Shown here piece by piece: positions 1 to 8,775 of a DNA stretch of 55,365 nucleotides. Under the pieces are notes generated by a model. It was not told the DNA's origin. It did not search any database and worked only from the letters and a program-made list of their open reading frames with translations. Location: assembly GCA_002345965.1 (NCBI GenBank), contig DDTF01000037.1, positions 115,495 through 170,859 on the forward strand, given 5' to 3'. How positions within the stretch are numbered: position 1 is the first letter of the stretch; every line of letters starts with the position of its first letter. The DNA comes from Flammeovirgaceae bacterium UBA2371. GTDB lineage: Bacteria > Bacteroidota > Bacteroidia > Cytophagales > Cyclobacteriaceae. The position numbers were made by a program, and so were the translations under genes.

Positions 1-858
1 CAAGCCAATCAATTTAGACTGCCTTATCAGTTTCTTGAAAATGGAGTGGCTATTAATAAAGCTTTTCCAGATTATTCATTTTCGGATAGTGCTTTTGGTA
101 TGCTTGAGCAAGCCCCTTCAGGGCATATCAATCCATTGCAATTGATCCAAGCGCAACTTCATGTTTTTAAAAAACATAACGGGGATGTTTACAACGACAC
201 TGTGGTAAAAATAGATAGTGTCAACAATTCCTATAGAATCAAAACAACGGAAGGCCGAACATTTACATCTCATCAGGTATTGGTAACTGCTGGAGCCTTT
301 TCCAACTTTTTTGGCTTACTTCCTCGTCCACTAGATTTGGAACTTGAAAGCGAAACTGTTTTGCTGGCCCAGGTAAGTTCAGAAGAAGCTGAGCGGCTAT
401 CAAAACTCCCTTCGTTGCTTTATGAGGTGGAGACAGAAAAAGTAGAAGGAATTTATTTGGTACAACCTGTCCTTTACCCTGATGGTGCACATTATATAAA
501 AATGGGTTGTAATCTCAACACAGACATTACCTTTCAAAATCTGGAACAGATTCAGTCATGGTTCAGACATGGCGACAGTGAATCCAACATCTCACTTTTG
601 CGCGAGGCCCTGCATTCCTTTATGCCAAAACTGGACGTACTTAGCTACAAAACCAAAAAATGTATAATAAGCCGGACAAAGCACAAACAATGCTATATAG
701 GTCCAACAGAAAGAAAAAATTTGTTTGTAGCTGCCGGTGGCAATGGATACTCTGCCATGTGCTCAGATGCTTTGGGTGAGATAGCTGCCCATTTTGTTTT
801 GCATGAAAATACCCCTTCCGACTTTTCCGCCCAATCGTTTGAGCCTGTTGTTATTTAG
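1..858 (+). CDS. FAD-dependent oxidoreductase (DAO-type), 5' end outside window
   Basis: The frame is open from base 1 without a stop, so this is the C-terminal part of a longer gene; the GTG at 46 is only the first possible start codon inside the window. The visible residues look like the substrate and C-terminal FAD half of a DAO-type (D-amino-acid oxidase/sarcosine oxidase-like) flavoprotein. There is a segment resembling the VLVTAGAFS strand before the substrate domain, and near the C-terminus AAGGNGYSAM, the usual glycine-rich FAD-contacting loop. The N-terminal GxGxxG dinucleotide motif must lie upstream. Substrate cannot be told. It ends 65 bases before the next gene, which has its own promoter, so the two need not be co-transcribed. 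Confidence 0.7.
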   Translation, partial: QANQFRLPYQFLENGVAINKAFPDYSFSDSAFGMLEQAPSGHINPLQLIQAQLHVFKKHNGDVYNDTVVKIDSVNNSYRIKTTEGRTFTSHQVLVTAGAFSNFFGLLPRPLDLELESETVLLAQVSSEEAERLSKLPSLLYEVETEKVEGIYLVQPVLYPDGAHYIKMGCNLNTDITFQNLEQIQSWFRHGDSESNISLLREALHSFMPKLDVLSYKTKKCIISRTKHKQCYIGPTERKNLFVAAGGNGYSAMCSDALGEIAAHFVLHENTPSDFSAQSFEPVVI

Positions 859-880
859 TTAAGTTTCCATGTACGGGTCG

Positions 881-908
881 TTTGTAGAAACACCAGACAC
901 TATATTTG
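881..908 (+). promoter_or_regulatory. Bacteroidota-type promoter of the 2-hydroxyacid dehydrogenase gene
   Basis: TTTG at 881-884 is followed after 16 bases by a perfect -7 box TATATTTG (901-908; consensus TAnnTTTG). Transcription would start near 912, giving a leader of about 12 bases before the ATG at 924. This argues against the upstream TTG at 906 as start codon, since it lies inside the box. Confidence 0.65.
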
Positions 909-923
909 TGTTTAGCTTTTAAT

Positions 924-1850
924 ATGGCCCTTGTAATTATCAACCCAAAAGGAGTAGCGCCTTGGATCGATGCTTTAAAGCAGGTCGATCCAAATTTGGA
1001 TATCCGTACGTTTCCCAACGATTCGAACCGTGAAGAAATTCATTTTGCACTCACCTGGCGCCATCCCTATGGTATATTTAAAGACTACCCAAACTTGAAA
1101 TGCATTTCATCAATGGGGGCCGGAGTCGACCATTTGCTGAGAGATCCCGAATTACCGGATGATGCATTTATTACCCGATTGGTAGATCCTTACCTGGCGA
1201 AGGATATGGCCGAATTTGTTTTGGCACTTATCATGAATCACCTTCGAGACCTGAACGCATTTAAAATAAAACAAACGCAAGTCATCTGGAAGCCTGCAGA
1301 TTATCTGCGCATAAAAGATGTGAAAGTAGGTATAATGGGAATGGGGGCCATCGGCAGACAAGTTGCTTCTGAGTTGCAAAAAACCGGATTTAATGTTAGT
1401 GGCTGGGCAAGAACTGAAAAAAGGGGGATTGGCCTAACGGTTTATTCCGGCCTTACTGAATTTCCAACATTTCTAAACAACACTGATGTTTTAGTTTGCG
1501 TACTCCCGTTAACCGAAGCAACTAAGGGAATCCTAAATAAGGATTGTTTCAAACAATTACCCAAAAATGCTTTCATCATCAATGTAGGCCGAGGAGAACA
1601 AGTTGTTGAAGCTGATTTGCTTCAATACATTTCTGAAGGCCACCTCTCCGGGGCAAGTCTCGATGTATTTACCGAAGAACCACTTCCTATTGATAGCCCA
1701 CTTTGGAAACATCCAAGAATAAACATAACCCCGCATATTGCAAGTATTACCAACCCTGAGTCCGTAGCAGCACAGATTGTAGAAAATTACTACCGTTGCA
1801 AAGAAGGCAAGGTTTTGTTAAATCTCGTCTCCAGAGAAAAAGGATATTAG
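924..1850 (+). CDS. D-isomer-specific 2-hydroxyacid dehydrogenase, GhrA-like glyoxylate/hydroxypyruvate reductase
   Basis: A 308-aa cytoplasmic NAD(P)H-dependent 2-hydroxyacid dehydrogenase, expected to reduce glyoxylate or hydroxypyruvate. The Rossmann motif is VGIMGMGAIGRQ in the middle of the protein. The catalytic set of the family is visible: Arg in INVGRGEQVV, Glu in DVFTEEPLP and His in TPHIAS. Length fits the GhrA branch (about 310 aa) better than SerA or formate dehydrogenase. The start is taken at the ATG at 924 rather than the TTG at 906 because the latter overlaps the promoter box. The stop codon overlaps the 3' end of the convergent ccoS gene by four bases. The exact substrate is inferred from family resemblance only. 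Confidence 0.88.
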   Translation: MALVIINPKGVAPWIDALKQVDPNLDIRTFPNDSNREEIHFALTWRHPYGIFKDYPNLKCISSMGAGVDHLLRDPELPDDAFITRLVDPYLAKDMAEFVLALIMNHLRDLNAFKIKQTQVIWKPADYLRIKDVKVGIMGMGAIGRQVASELQKTGFNVSGWARTEKRGIGLTVYSGLTEFPTFLNNTDVLVCVLPLTEATKGILNKDCFKQLPKNAFIINVGRGEQVVEADLLQYISEGHLSGASLDVFTEEPLPIDSPLWKHPRINITPHIASITNPESVAAQIVENYYRCKEGKVLLNLVSREKGY

Positions 1851-2011
1851 CTCTTTTTGGATTTCTTTTTAGACTTATCGTCAAATAACATTCTTACAGA
1901 AGGACCGTAAGTATCGTCATACTGTCCGCTTTTCATACTCCAAATAAATCCACCAAGAAAAATCAAAGCGATGGTAAGACTTATGCCGATCAATAATATT
2001 ATAATCGTCAT
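1847..2011 (-). CDS. ccoS: CcoS, cbb3-type cytochrome oxidase assembly protein
   Basis: A 54-aa protein found by reading the gap directly. One N-terminal membrane helix (MTIIILLIGISLTIALIFLG) is followed by FIWSMKSGQYDD, the signature of CcoS (aromatic-Trp-Ser/Ala, then GQ[FY][DE]D), and ends in a Lys-rich tail. CcoS is needed to insert haem and copper into cbb3 oxidase. Its ATG overlaps the TGA of ccoI in an ATGA arrangement (2008-2011), so the two are translationally coupled. Its stop overlaps the convergent dehydrogenase gene. The structural genes ccoN, ccoO and ccoP are not in the window; the ccoIS pair sits with a stress-protein gene instead. Confidence 0.93.
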   Translation of the reverse strand: MTIIILLIGISLTIALIFLGGFIWSMKSGQYDDTYGPSVRMLFDDKSKKKSKKS

Positions 2012-4416
2012 GACAATTTTCGTTGAGCAACTAGATTAACCATAAAGGTAGTAAATACCACAACTGAAATACTACTCACTGGCATTAGAATAGCAGCTAC
2101 CAAAGGAGTCAAGTGCCCTGTCACCGCAAAACTTAATCCAAGAACATTATAAAGAAGAGATATACCCAGGCTAACTTTTAAGATGATAAGAGCAGATTTC
2201 GATAGATCAAGAAAGCGATCAAGCTGATCTAATTGAGCACCGCTCAATATACCATCGCATGAGGGTGTAAATACTCCAGTATCATCAGCAACAGCAATAC
2301 CTACATCGCTTTGTTTTAACGCTCCTGAGTCATTCAGTCCATCTCCTAACATCATCACTTTATTTCCCTTTTTCTGCAAACCGGAAATATAATTGAGTTT
2401 GTCCTGAGGACTTTGAAGGAAGGCCATTGTTGTATAAGGTTGAAATACAGATTTCATTTTTATTTCATCTGCTGCACTGTCACCCGATAGCAAGGCTTTT
2501 ACCCTGTATCCCAATTTTTCAACTAATACTTTAATACCCGGGCGTAGGGTAGTCCTCAATTCAAAATAGCCTTTTATATCTCCATCAATGGAAATGTACA
2601 CTCGGGATGCGGCATGATCGGATAAAGGTTGCTGACCTGTAAATTCCGCAGATCCTATCTTTATCAATTTCCCTTCAACTAACCCCTGCACTCCTCTTCC
2701 GGGAAATTCATCGAACTGAGTTAGCGTTAATTCCTTTTCCTTAATGCTTTTAGCTATCAATATACTGAGTGGATGAGTTGAGCAAGAAGCTACAGATTTG
2801 ACTTTAATCAGTTCGTCCTTGCTGATGTTTCCTATCCATGCAATGGCATTGGACCCATGTGTAATGGTACCGGTTTTGTCAAAGACAATTGCATCCACAC
2901 CCGCCATGGTCTCGATTATATCTGCATTTTTCAGATATAATCCATGATTACCCAACACACGCAACATACTTCCATAGGTGAATGGTGCCGCCAACGCCAG
3001 TGCACAAGGACACGCTACCATCAATACTGCCGTTACAATCAACCACACCCTTTCAGCGTCCGCCCAATACCAATAAGCGCCTGTGGCTAAAGCCAAACCC
3101 AATACAGACCATGTAAAGATTTTGGCAACTCTGTCTATAAGCGATTTATAATTATTGCGATCTGGTTTACTGAACACATCATTATTCCACAAACTTGTCA
3201 AATGACTTTGTGATGTTTCTTTCACGATAGTCATCCTTGCTGATTGACCTGTAACCCTGCCTCCGGCATATACCAATTCTCCAGCAATTACTTTCACAGG
3301 ATTGGCTTCTCCTGTAACAAAACTGTAGTCGATGTACGCAAACTCACTCAGCAACAAACTATCTGCTGGTATAATTTCTTTGTTGCGTATACGAATAACA
3401 TCACCTTTTTTTAGTTCGTGGATTATGCAGGCTTTCCACTCTTCGCCTACCTGTTTATAAACCGCCAGAGGGAAATAAGATTTGTAATCGCGATCAAAGG
3501 CAAGACTCTCGTAGGTTTTATTCTGAAACCACCGGCCAATGAGCAGGAAAAAAACCAAACCTGCCAATGAATCCATGTATCCAGGTCCCTGCTGCAAAAG
3601 TATATCACTGGTGCTACGTACAAACAGAACTAAAATGCCTACTGCAATTGGAACATCTATATTAACCTGCTTTTGTCTAAAACTCTTCCATGCTGAAATG
3701 AAATAATCGCGGCCGCTATAAAGAACAACCGGCAAGGCCAGAAAAATATTTAGATATGAAAATACTTGTTTTAATTTTTCATCTGCATGATCAATGCCCA
3801 GGTATTCCGGAAAACTCAATAGCATGATGTTTCCAAAGCAAAATCCTGCAATTGCAAGTTGAAGCACTAAGGTGTTGTCGTACTTTCTGTTTTTAGGTTG
3901 GGCTTCTGCTTCTAGGTTGATGAGTGGCTTATACCCTGTAGAGGCAAGCAAGGCGGCCACCTTTCCGAGTGTGATCTGATTGGAGTTAAAGTCAATCAGT
4001 ACCGTTTTCTTCGCGAAGTTTACCTCAGATTTTATTACTCCGGCATTGAGTCTGTTTAGATTTTCAAGTAACCAAATGCACGAGATACAATGAATGACAG
4101 GAATGTAAAATTGCACCCTGCTCATTCCATTAATATTATACAGAAGAATTTTTTCGCTTATTCTAACTTCATCCAGATAAGCAAACGTGTCATCATTGTC
4201 TATTTCAAACCTGACTCCTGGGTTAGCTTCATAATCGTAATACTCACACAGGTTGTTCTCATTGAGTATTTCATAGACTGTTTTGCAACCATAACAGCAA
4301 AATGATTTCTGATCAGTAAGGTAATCTCCTTCTTTGCATGATTGCCCACAATGATAACACAAGGCATCAGATTGCTTCTTAGCCCTTGCTTCAACAGCCA
4401 GTTGGTCGGATTGCAT
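2008..4416 (-). CDS. ccoI: Copper-transporting P-type ATPase CcoI/FixI for cbb3 oxidase
   Basis: An 802-aa P1B-type ATPase that supplies copper for cbb3 oxidase assembly. The N-terminus has a cysteine-rich metal-binding segment (CYHCG at 20-24, CCYGC at 40-44) and an HMA-like domain with CISC at residues 110-113. Then follow the membrane helices, the actuator TGEANP (about 368), the transmembrane ion site CPC (in ACPCALALA, about 470), the phosphorylation site DKTGT (about 512) and the hinge GDGLNDS (about 693). CPC plus the N-terminal Cys-rich extension and the adjoining ccoS identify it as the FixI/CcoI branch rather than a CopA exporter. It follows usp by 19 bases and is probably transcribed from the usp promoter. 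Confidence 0.95.
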   Translation of the reverse strand: MQSDQLAVEARAKKQSDALCYHCGQSCKEGDYLTDQKSFCCYGCKTVYEILNENNLCEYYDYEANPGVRFEIDNDDTFAYLDEVRISEKILLYNINGMSRVQFYIPVIHCISCIWLLENLNRLNAGVIKSEVNFAKKTVLIDFNSNQITLGKVAALLASTGYKPLINLEAEAQPKNRKYDNTLVLQLAIAGFCFGNIMLLSFPEYLGIDHADEKLKQVFSYLNIFLALPVVLYSGRDYFISAWKSFRQKQVNIDVPIAVGILVLFVRSTSDILLQQGPGYMDSLAGLVFFLLIGRWFQNKTYESLAFDRDYKSYFPLAVYKQVGEEWKACIIHELKKGDVIRIRNKEIIPADSLLLSEFAYIDYSFVTGEANPVKVIAGELVYAGGRVTGQSARMTIVKETSQSHLTSLWNNDVFSKPDRNNYKSLIDRVAKIFTWSVLGLALATGAYWYWADAERVWLIVTAVLMVACPCALALAAPFTYGSMLRVLGNHGLYLKNADIIETMAGVDAIVFDKTGTITHGSNAIAWIGNISKDELIKVKSVASCSTHPLSILIAKSIKEKELTLTQFDEFPGRGVQGLVEGKLIKIGSAEFTGQQPLSDHAASRVYISIDGDIKGYFELRTTLRPGIKVLVEKLGYRVKALLSGDSAADEIKMKSVFQPYTTMAFLQSPQDKLNYISGLQKKGNKVMMLGDGLNDSGALKQSDVGIAVADDTGVFTPSCDGILSGAQLDQLDRFLDLSKSALIILKVSLGISLLYNVLGLSFAVTGHLTPLVAAILMPVSSISVVVFTTFMVNLVAQRKLS

Positions 4417-4435
4417 TTACTTTAGAACTAAATCC

Positions 4436-5269
4436 TTATTTGGATCTCATGGTCCAGATTGGGCACTCGATGTGATTCACAACATCTTCAGCTATACTGC
4501 CACTCATCAAATGATTCAATCCTTTTCTTCCATGTGTAGACATGGCTACCATATCCCCTTTTACTTCTTTGATGAAATTGTTTACACCTAACTCCTCGCT
4601 TAAGTCATTGTAGACATTAAGTGTATAGTCTTTTAACATAAACCTTTTAGCAAAATCCTTCATCTGCTGACGCGTAATCACATCTGTTCTGAAATTGGCA
4701 GGCGTATTTACATATAAAATATGAAGTTTTGCCTTGAAGAAATTTTGCAACTCTTTTACCTTCATGGTAAGCGCTTCTTCATTATTGTGAAGTGTGCTGG
4801 GAAATACGATGTTTTGAATGGAGGAAGCTTTAACGGATTTTTTGATTGCAATTACAGGTACGGGGGACCACCTTACCACTTTTTCTGTATTAGACCCAAC
4901 GAAAAATTCTTTTAACCCAGACGCCCCTTTGGTGCCCATAATGACCAAATCCACTTTGTTGTCCTCAACGAAACGACTAATGGTCGGGGTTGCTGCTCCA
5001 AATTGCACATAGGTACTTACTTTGGGCCCTTCTTTTGCCCACTTGCTTTTCATTTTAGCAAAATCCTTATCAGCTCGTTCCTTCATTTCTTTTAGAAATG
5101 TATCTTCAAAAGAAAATGTTGGCATCATTACATTTTCATGAATTACCGGTAATTCTACCACATTGAGTAGCATCACTTCACCTTTACTCTGATTTGCTAT
5201 CTCCACGGCAAACTTAAATGCCTGAACGGCAGAGTCTGAAAAATCACAGGGTACCAGTATTTTTCTCAT
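4436..5269 (-). CDS. Universal stress protein with two UspA domains
   Basis: A 277-aa cytoplasmic protein made of two tandem Usp domains (about 1-145 and 146-277). Both keep an ATP-binding loop of the G-x2-G-x8/9-G-S type: GTKGASGLKEFFVGS in the first and HGRKGLNHLMSGS in the second, so it should be an ATP-binding Usp. It is the first gene of a usp-ccoI-ccoS operon. The upstream region carries two CRP/FNR-type sites and a -7 box (separate entries), which suggests induction under low oxygen. Usp proteins are often part of FNR or CRP regulons in other bacteria; the precise role here is unknown. Confidence 0.9.
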   Translation of the reverse strand: MRKILVPCDFSDSAVQAFKFAVEIANQSKGEVMLLNVVELPVIHENVMMPTFSFEDTFLKEMKERADKDFAKMKSKWAKEGPKVSTYVQFGAATPTISRFVEDNKVDLVIMGTKGASGLKEFFVGSNTEKVVRWSPVPVIAIKKSVKASSIQNIVFPSTLHNNEEALTMKVKELQNFFKAKLHILYVNTPANFRTDVITRQQMKDFAKRFMLKDYTLNVYNDLSEELGVNNFIKEVKGDMVAMSTHGRKGLNHLMSGSIAEDVVNHIECPIWTMRSK

Positions 5270-5311
5270 GTTGGGTATTCTTTAGAGTTTTTTCAATTAT
5301 AAATTTCTCTT

Positions 5312-5319
5312 CAAAAGTA
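5312..5319 (-). promoter_or_regulatory. -7 box of the usp-ccoI-ccoS operon
   Basis: On the minus strand this reads TACTTTTG, a perfect TAnnTTTG box. The start of transcription would be near 5308, leaving a leader of about 39 bases. There is no TTG at the usual -33 distance, as expected for a promoter that depends on an activator; the FNR-like site lies where that activator would bind. Confidence 0.6.
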
Positions 5320-5341
5320 GCTTTAACCCTCAAAAACCCGA

Positions 5342-5355
5342 ATGATGGCAATCAA
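5342..5355 (-). promoter_or_regulatory. FNR/CRP-type operator, proximal site of the usp promoter
   Basis: The plus strand reads ATGATGGCAATCAA, which matches the FNR consensus TTGATnnnnATCAA at nine of its ten defined bases. Its centre (5348.5) is about 40 bp upstream of the predicted transcription start, the class II activator position. Confidence 0.65.
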
Positions 5356-5359
5356 TGAA

Positions 5360-5381
5360 AAATATGATTCATGTCATATTT
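5360..5381 (-). promoter_or_regulatory. CRP/FNR-type operator, distal site of the usp promoter
   Basis: A perfect inverted repeat, AAATATGA / TCATATTT with a 6-base spacer. Its core TATGA-N6-TCATA fits the CRP layout TGTGA-N6-TCACA. Its centre (5370.5) is 22 bp, two helical turns, from the proximal site, at about -62. Confidence 0.6.
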
Positions 5382-5402
5382 CAAGGCTTAGTTATAAAAT
5401 AA

Positions 5403-6299
5403 CTATCCTAAAAGGATGCCTAAACCAAATAAAACAACAAACAGCAGAGTGGACAAGGCCATTTGCTTAAGGTAAGGATCCAGCTCCTTGTCTTTTTTTT
5501 GAGATACCGAAATACCATTAAGAACAAATAGCGGAACAGTAACAAGGAACAAAAATTGAATGAGAGAAGAATAATTGAGGATATTAAAGGCTGCTGCACA
5601 TATCAATCCACCCACTATCAATAGCCAATGGTATAAGATAGCTTTGTTCCTCCCTATTCTTACCGGCAACGAAAACTTACCTGCCTTCTTATCAGATTCA
5701 ATATCCCGGATGTTATTAATGTTTAGTACTCCCATGGAAAAAAAACCACAACTCATGGCCGGAAGTAGATGATCCCAGGAGATGGACTGCGTAAAGAGAT
5801 AGAGTGACCCTAAAACGCCCACCAGTCCAAAAAATATTAAAACAGAAAAATCCCCCATGCCCACGTAGCCATATGGCTTCTTACCCACTGTATAGGCAAT
5901 GGCTGCTAAAATGCTAAGTATTCCTAATCCGAAAAAAAATGATATTGCCTTTAGATTCGTTCCAAAAGAAATTTTCAACAGCCAAATACCGCTTGCCAGG
6001 CACAGAATCACAAATACTATCAATGCATTTTTCATAGCATGTTTTGTGATTATTCCTGATTGAACTGCCCTTGATGGACCAACCCTTTCATCATGATCCG
6101 CCCCATGGATGGAATCTCCGTAGTCATTGGCGAGATTAGAGAGTATTTGAAGTAAAATGGTAGTTAGCGCACACAATAAAAAAATATCCCAACGAAAGGC
6201 GTTAGCTGCAGCTGCCAAAAAACCACCCATGGCAATACAGGATAAGGCTAAAGGCAATGTACGAGGTCTAAAGGCTGATATCCAGGCTTTGGCTTGCAT
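5403..6299 (-). CDS. menA: 1,4-dihydroxy-2-naphthoate polyprenyltransferase (MenA)
   Basis: A 298-aa inner-membrane UbiA-family prenyltransferase that joins a polyprenyl chain to dihydroxynaphthoate in menaquinone synthesis. The first Asp-rich motif is in NLANDYGDSIHGADHDE and the second in NNIRDIESDKKAG, both as in MenA; about eight to nine hydrophobic segments follow in the usual order. The length is typical (about 300 aa). This shows that the organism makes menaquinone, relevant for the NrfD-type protein encoded further along. A perfect -7 box lies four bases before the ATG (separate entry). Confidence 0.93.
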   Translation of the reverse strand: MQAKAWISAFRPRTLPLALSCIAMGGFLAAAANAFRWDIFLLCALTTILLQILSNLANDYGDSIHGADHDERVGPSRAVQSGIITKHAMKNALIVFVILCLASGIWLLKISFGTNLKAISFFFGLGILSILAAIAYTVGKKPYGYVGMGDFSVLIFFGLVGVLGSLYLFTQSISWDHLLPAMSCGFFSMGVLNINNIRDIESDKKAGKFSLPVRIGRNKAILYHWLLIVGGLICAAAFNILNYSSLIQFLFLVTVPLFVLNGISVSQKKDKELDPYLKQMALSTLLFVVLFGLGILLG

Positions 6300-6303
6300 T
6301 TAG

Positions 6304-6311
6304 CAAATTTA
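6304..6311 (-). promoter_or_regulatory. -7 box immediately before menA
   Basis: The minus strand reads TAAATTTG, a perfect TAnnTTTG box, only four bases from the menA ATG. If used, transcription would start at about 6300 and the mRNA would be practically leaderless. No TTG was found at the -33 distance, so the call rests on the box alone. Confidence 0.35.
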
Positions 6312-6333
6312 GCATATCCTTTTTAGCTTCCCA

Positions 6334-6894
6334 CTACTCCTGAATGAGGGAAATAATGTCTTTGTCAAGAGGACTTACTTTGGCAGGAAAAAAGCCAACT
6401 ACTTCTCCTTTTCGATTGACTACGTATTTGTTGAAATTCCACGATGGGGAATTGCCGCTTTTTGCTTCCAGCCACTTGTACAATGGATGCTTATCTTTGC
6501 CCTTCACAGATATTTTTTCGAACATCTGAAATTCCACACCATAATTCTTTTCACAGAACAGAGCGATCTCTTCATTATTACCAGGTTCTTGCCACAGAAA
6601 ATTGTTGGCAGGAAATCCCAATACTTCCACTTTGTCCCCGTATTGATCGTGAAGCTTTTCCAAATCAGCATATTGATAGGTATAGCCACACTTGGAGGCT
6701 GTATTTACAATCAGCAGATTTTTTCCCGCATATTTTTTGAAATCGATTTCTTCACCACTAAGTGATTTTATTTTGAAATCATAAATAGAGCCAGATCCAT
6801 CTTGTGGCGATACATCAGAACCGAATAATGAGGATAACATAATTGTGGAAATTAATACTAATACGCCCAATACAACCAGTATTATTTTAAACAT
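6334..6894 (-). CDS. Glutathione peroxidase-family peroxidase (Cys type), membrane-anchored or exported
   Basis: A 186-aa GPx-fold peroxidase with an N-terminal hydrophobic segment (about residues 3-24) that should anchor it in, or export it across, the inner membrane. The catalytic Cys69 lies in NTASKCGYTYQY, and the tetrad partners are Gln102 (WQEPG) and Trp152-Asn153 (SWNFNKY). Cys114 (ALFCEKNYG) sits where thioredoxin-dependent GPx enzymes carry the resolving Cys. The usual FPCNQF motif reads FPANNF, so the middle Cys is replaced by Ala96. It most likely reduces peroxides with a thioredoxin-like donor. It lies 34 bases upstream of menA and 45 bases downstream of argS on the same strand. 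Confidence 0.9.
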   Translation of the reverse strand: MFKIILVVLGVLVLISTIMLSSLFGSDVSPQDGSGSIYDFKIKSLSGEEIDFKKYAGKNLLIVNTASKCGYTYQYADLEKLHDQYGDKVEVLGFPANNFLWQEPGNNEEIALFCEKNYGVEFQMFEKISVKGKDKHPLYKWLEAKSGNSPSWNFNKYVVNRKGEVVGFFPAKVSPLDKDIISLIQE

Positions 6895-6939
6895 CTATTC
6901 AGGTTTAAAGTTTCCCGTTACTTAAAAATCAGGAGCACT

Positions 6940-8718
6940 TTACATTCTTTCTGGCACATTGACTCCTAAAAGTCCCATCGACCTTTTGAGTACTTCTCCG
7001 ACTTTCTCCGACAGTCTAACACGCAATTGGAGCTTTTGTTGATCAGTTTCAGCAAAAATGGGAATAGATTGATAGAACTGATTGTATTCTTTTGCCAAAT
7101 CGTAAGCATAATTGGCAATAATGGATGGAGAGTACTCTCTGGCCGCATCTTGAAGCCGTTGCGGATAGATAGACAACAAACTAATCAGCTTTTGTTCATT
7201 GGGTAACAATTCGCGCAATTGAATTGCCTCCTCTGATGCATTCAGGGTTGCTCCTTTCCTTACAATACTTCTTATTCTGGCGTGGGTATATTGAATAAAT
7301 GGACCAGTGTGCCCCTGAAGCTGAATGGATTCATTGGGATTGAACATCATCCTTTTCTTAGGATCCACTTTTAACAAATAAAATTTCAATGCCCCTATAC
7401 CTATCATTTCAAAGAGTGCGTTCGCTTCTGCATCACTCATCTCATCAATCTTGCCCAGTTCACGCGTTTGCTTTTCAGCCTCCTCTATCATTTCTGCCAT
7501 CAGGTCATCTGCATCCACCACTGTTCCCTCCCTCGATTTCATTTTACCTGATGGAAGGTCTACCATCCCATAGGACAGATGGTAACATTCCTTGGCCCAC
7601 TCGTAACCCAACTTGGCGAGAATTAAAAACAGAACCTTGAAGTGGTACTCCTGCTCATTGCCAACCGTGTATACCTGACGTGTTATTTTAGGGAAATCCC
7701 TATAACGTAATATGGCAGTACCAATGTCTTGCGTCATGTAAACCGATGTACCATCCGATCTTAACAACACTTTTTGATCCAGTCCATCAGCCGTCAGATC
7801 AACCCAAACAGATCCATCTTCTTTTTTGAAGAAAACGCCCTGGTCCAATCCCTTCAACACTTCTTCCTTTCCAAGCAAATAAGTCTCTGACTCAAAGTAA
7901 AGTTTATCAAATTGGACGCCCATTTGTTTGTAAGTAGCTTCAAAGCCCTCATACACCCAACCGTTCATTGATTTCCAAAGTGCTACCGTCTCATCATCTT
8001 TCAACTCCCACTTTCGGAGCATGTCTACGGCCATTTTCATGATCGGAGCTTCCTTCTCTGCTTGTTCTTTTGAAACACCCTTGGCTATTAAGTCTGCAAT
8101 CTCCTTTTTATAAACCTTATCAAACTCCACATAGTATTTACCTACCAGCTTATCTCCTTTAAGCCCCGACTTTTCAGGTGTCTCACCTTTTCCAAACAAT
8201 TTCCAGGCGGCCATTGATTTGCAAATGTGAATGCCGCGATCATTAATGATTTGAACGCGATGAACTTGATATCCAATTGCTTCGTAGATTGAAGCAACAC
8301 TCCAACCCAGGAAGTTGTTGCGTAAATGTCCAAGGTGTAAGGGTTTATTGGTATTGGGAGAGGAATACTCCACCATAATCTCATTACCGGTAGAAGCAAC
8401 AACACCAAAGTTTTCGTCCTTTACAATGGACTGAAATACTTCGATCCAAACCTGATCATTAAGTACTAGATTTAAAAACCCCTTGACAACGTTATAGCGA
8501 TTAACCAACGTGGTGTTGTTCACTAACCACTGACCTACTACTTCTGCAGTCTCCTCAGGTTTTTTTTTAGAAATTTTGGTAAGTGGAAAGCATACAAGTG
8601 TATGTGATCCTTCAAACTCAGCATTAGTAGGTTGCAGTTGAATGTTTTCAACCGTAGAATTAAAAAGAGACGTTATCGCCTCTTCTATCTTTGACTTTAA
8701 TAACAGATCAAGGTTCAT
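6940..8718 (-). CDS. argS: Arginyl-tRNA synthetase
   Basis: A 592-aa class I aminoacyl-tRNA synthetase that charges tRNA-Arg. The order of domains is normal: an N-terminal ArgRS additional domain, the catalytic core with the HIGH-type motif (NKPLHLGHLRN, about residue 120-130), a KMSKS-like loop reading GKMKSREGT, and the C-terminal anticodon-binding DALR domain ending in MGLLGVNVPERM. Length is in the normal range for Bacteroidota ArgRS. There is no sign of damage. Confidence 0.97.
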   Translation of the reverse strand: MNLDLLLKSKIEEAITSLFNSTVENIQLQPTNAEFEGSHTLVCFPLTKISKKKPEETAEVVGQWLVNNTTLVNRYNVVKGFLNLVLNDQVWIEVFQSIVKDENFGVVASTGNEIMVEYSSPNTNKPLHLGHLRNNFLGWSVASIYEAIGYQVHRVQIINDRGIHICKSMAAWKLFGKGETPEKSGLKGDKLVGKYYVEFDKVYKKEIADLIAKGVSKEQAEKEAPIMKMAVDMLRKWELKDDETVALWKSMNGWVYEGFEATYKQMGVQFDKLYFESETYLLGKEEVLKGLDQGVFFKKEDGSVWVDLTADGLDQKVLLRSDGTSVYMTQDIGTAILRYRDFPKITRQVYTVGNEQEYHFKVLFLILAKLGYEWAKECYHLSYGMVDLPSGKMKSREGTVVDADDLMAEMIEEAEKQTRELGKIDEMSDAEANALFEMIGIGALKFYLLKVDPKKRMMFNPNESIQLQGHTGPFIQYTHARIRSIVRKGATLNASEEAIQLRELLPNEQKLISLLSIYPQRLQDAAREYSPSIIANYAYDLAKEYNQFYQSIPIFAETDQQKLQLRVRLSEKVGEVLKRSMGLLGVNVPERM

Positions 8719-8775
8719 ATTTTTTTACTGCGAGAGACGCTGTGGTTTAAGCAATGTCTCCAAAGTGCACAGTCA

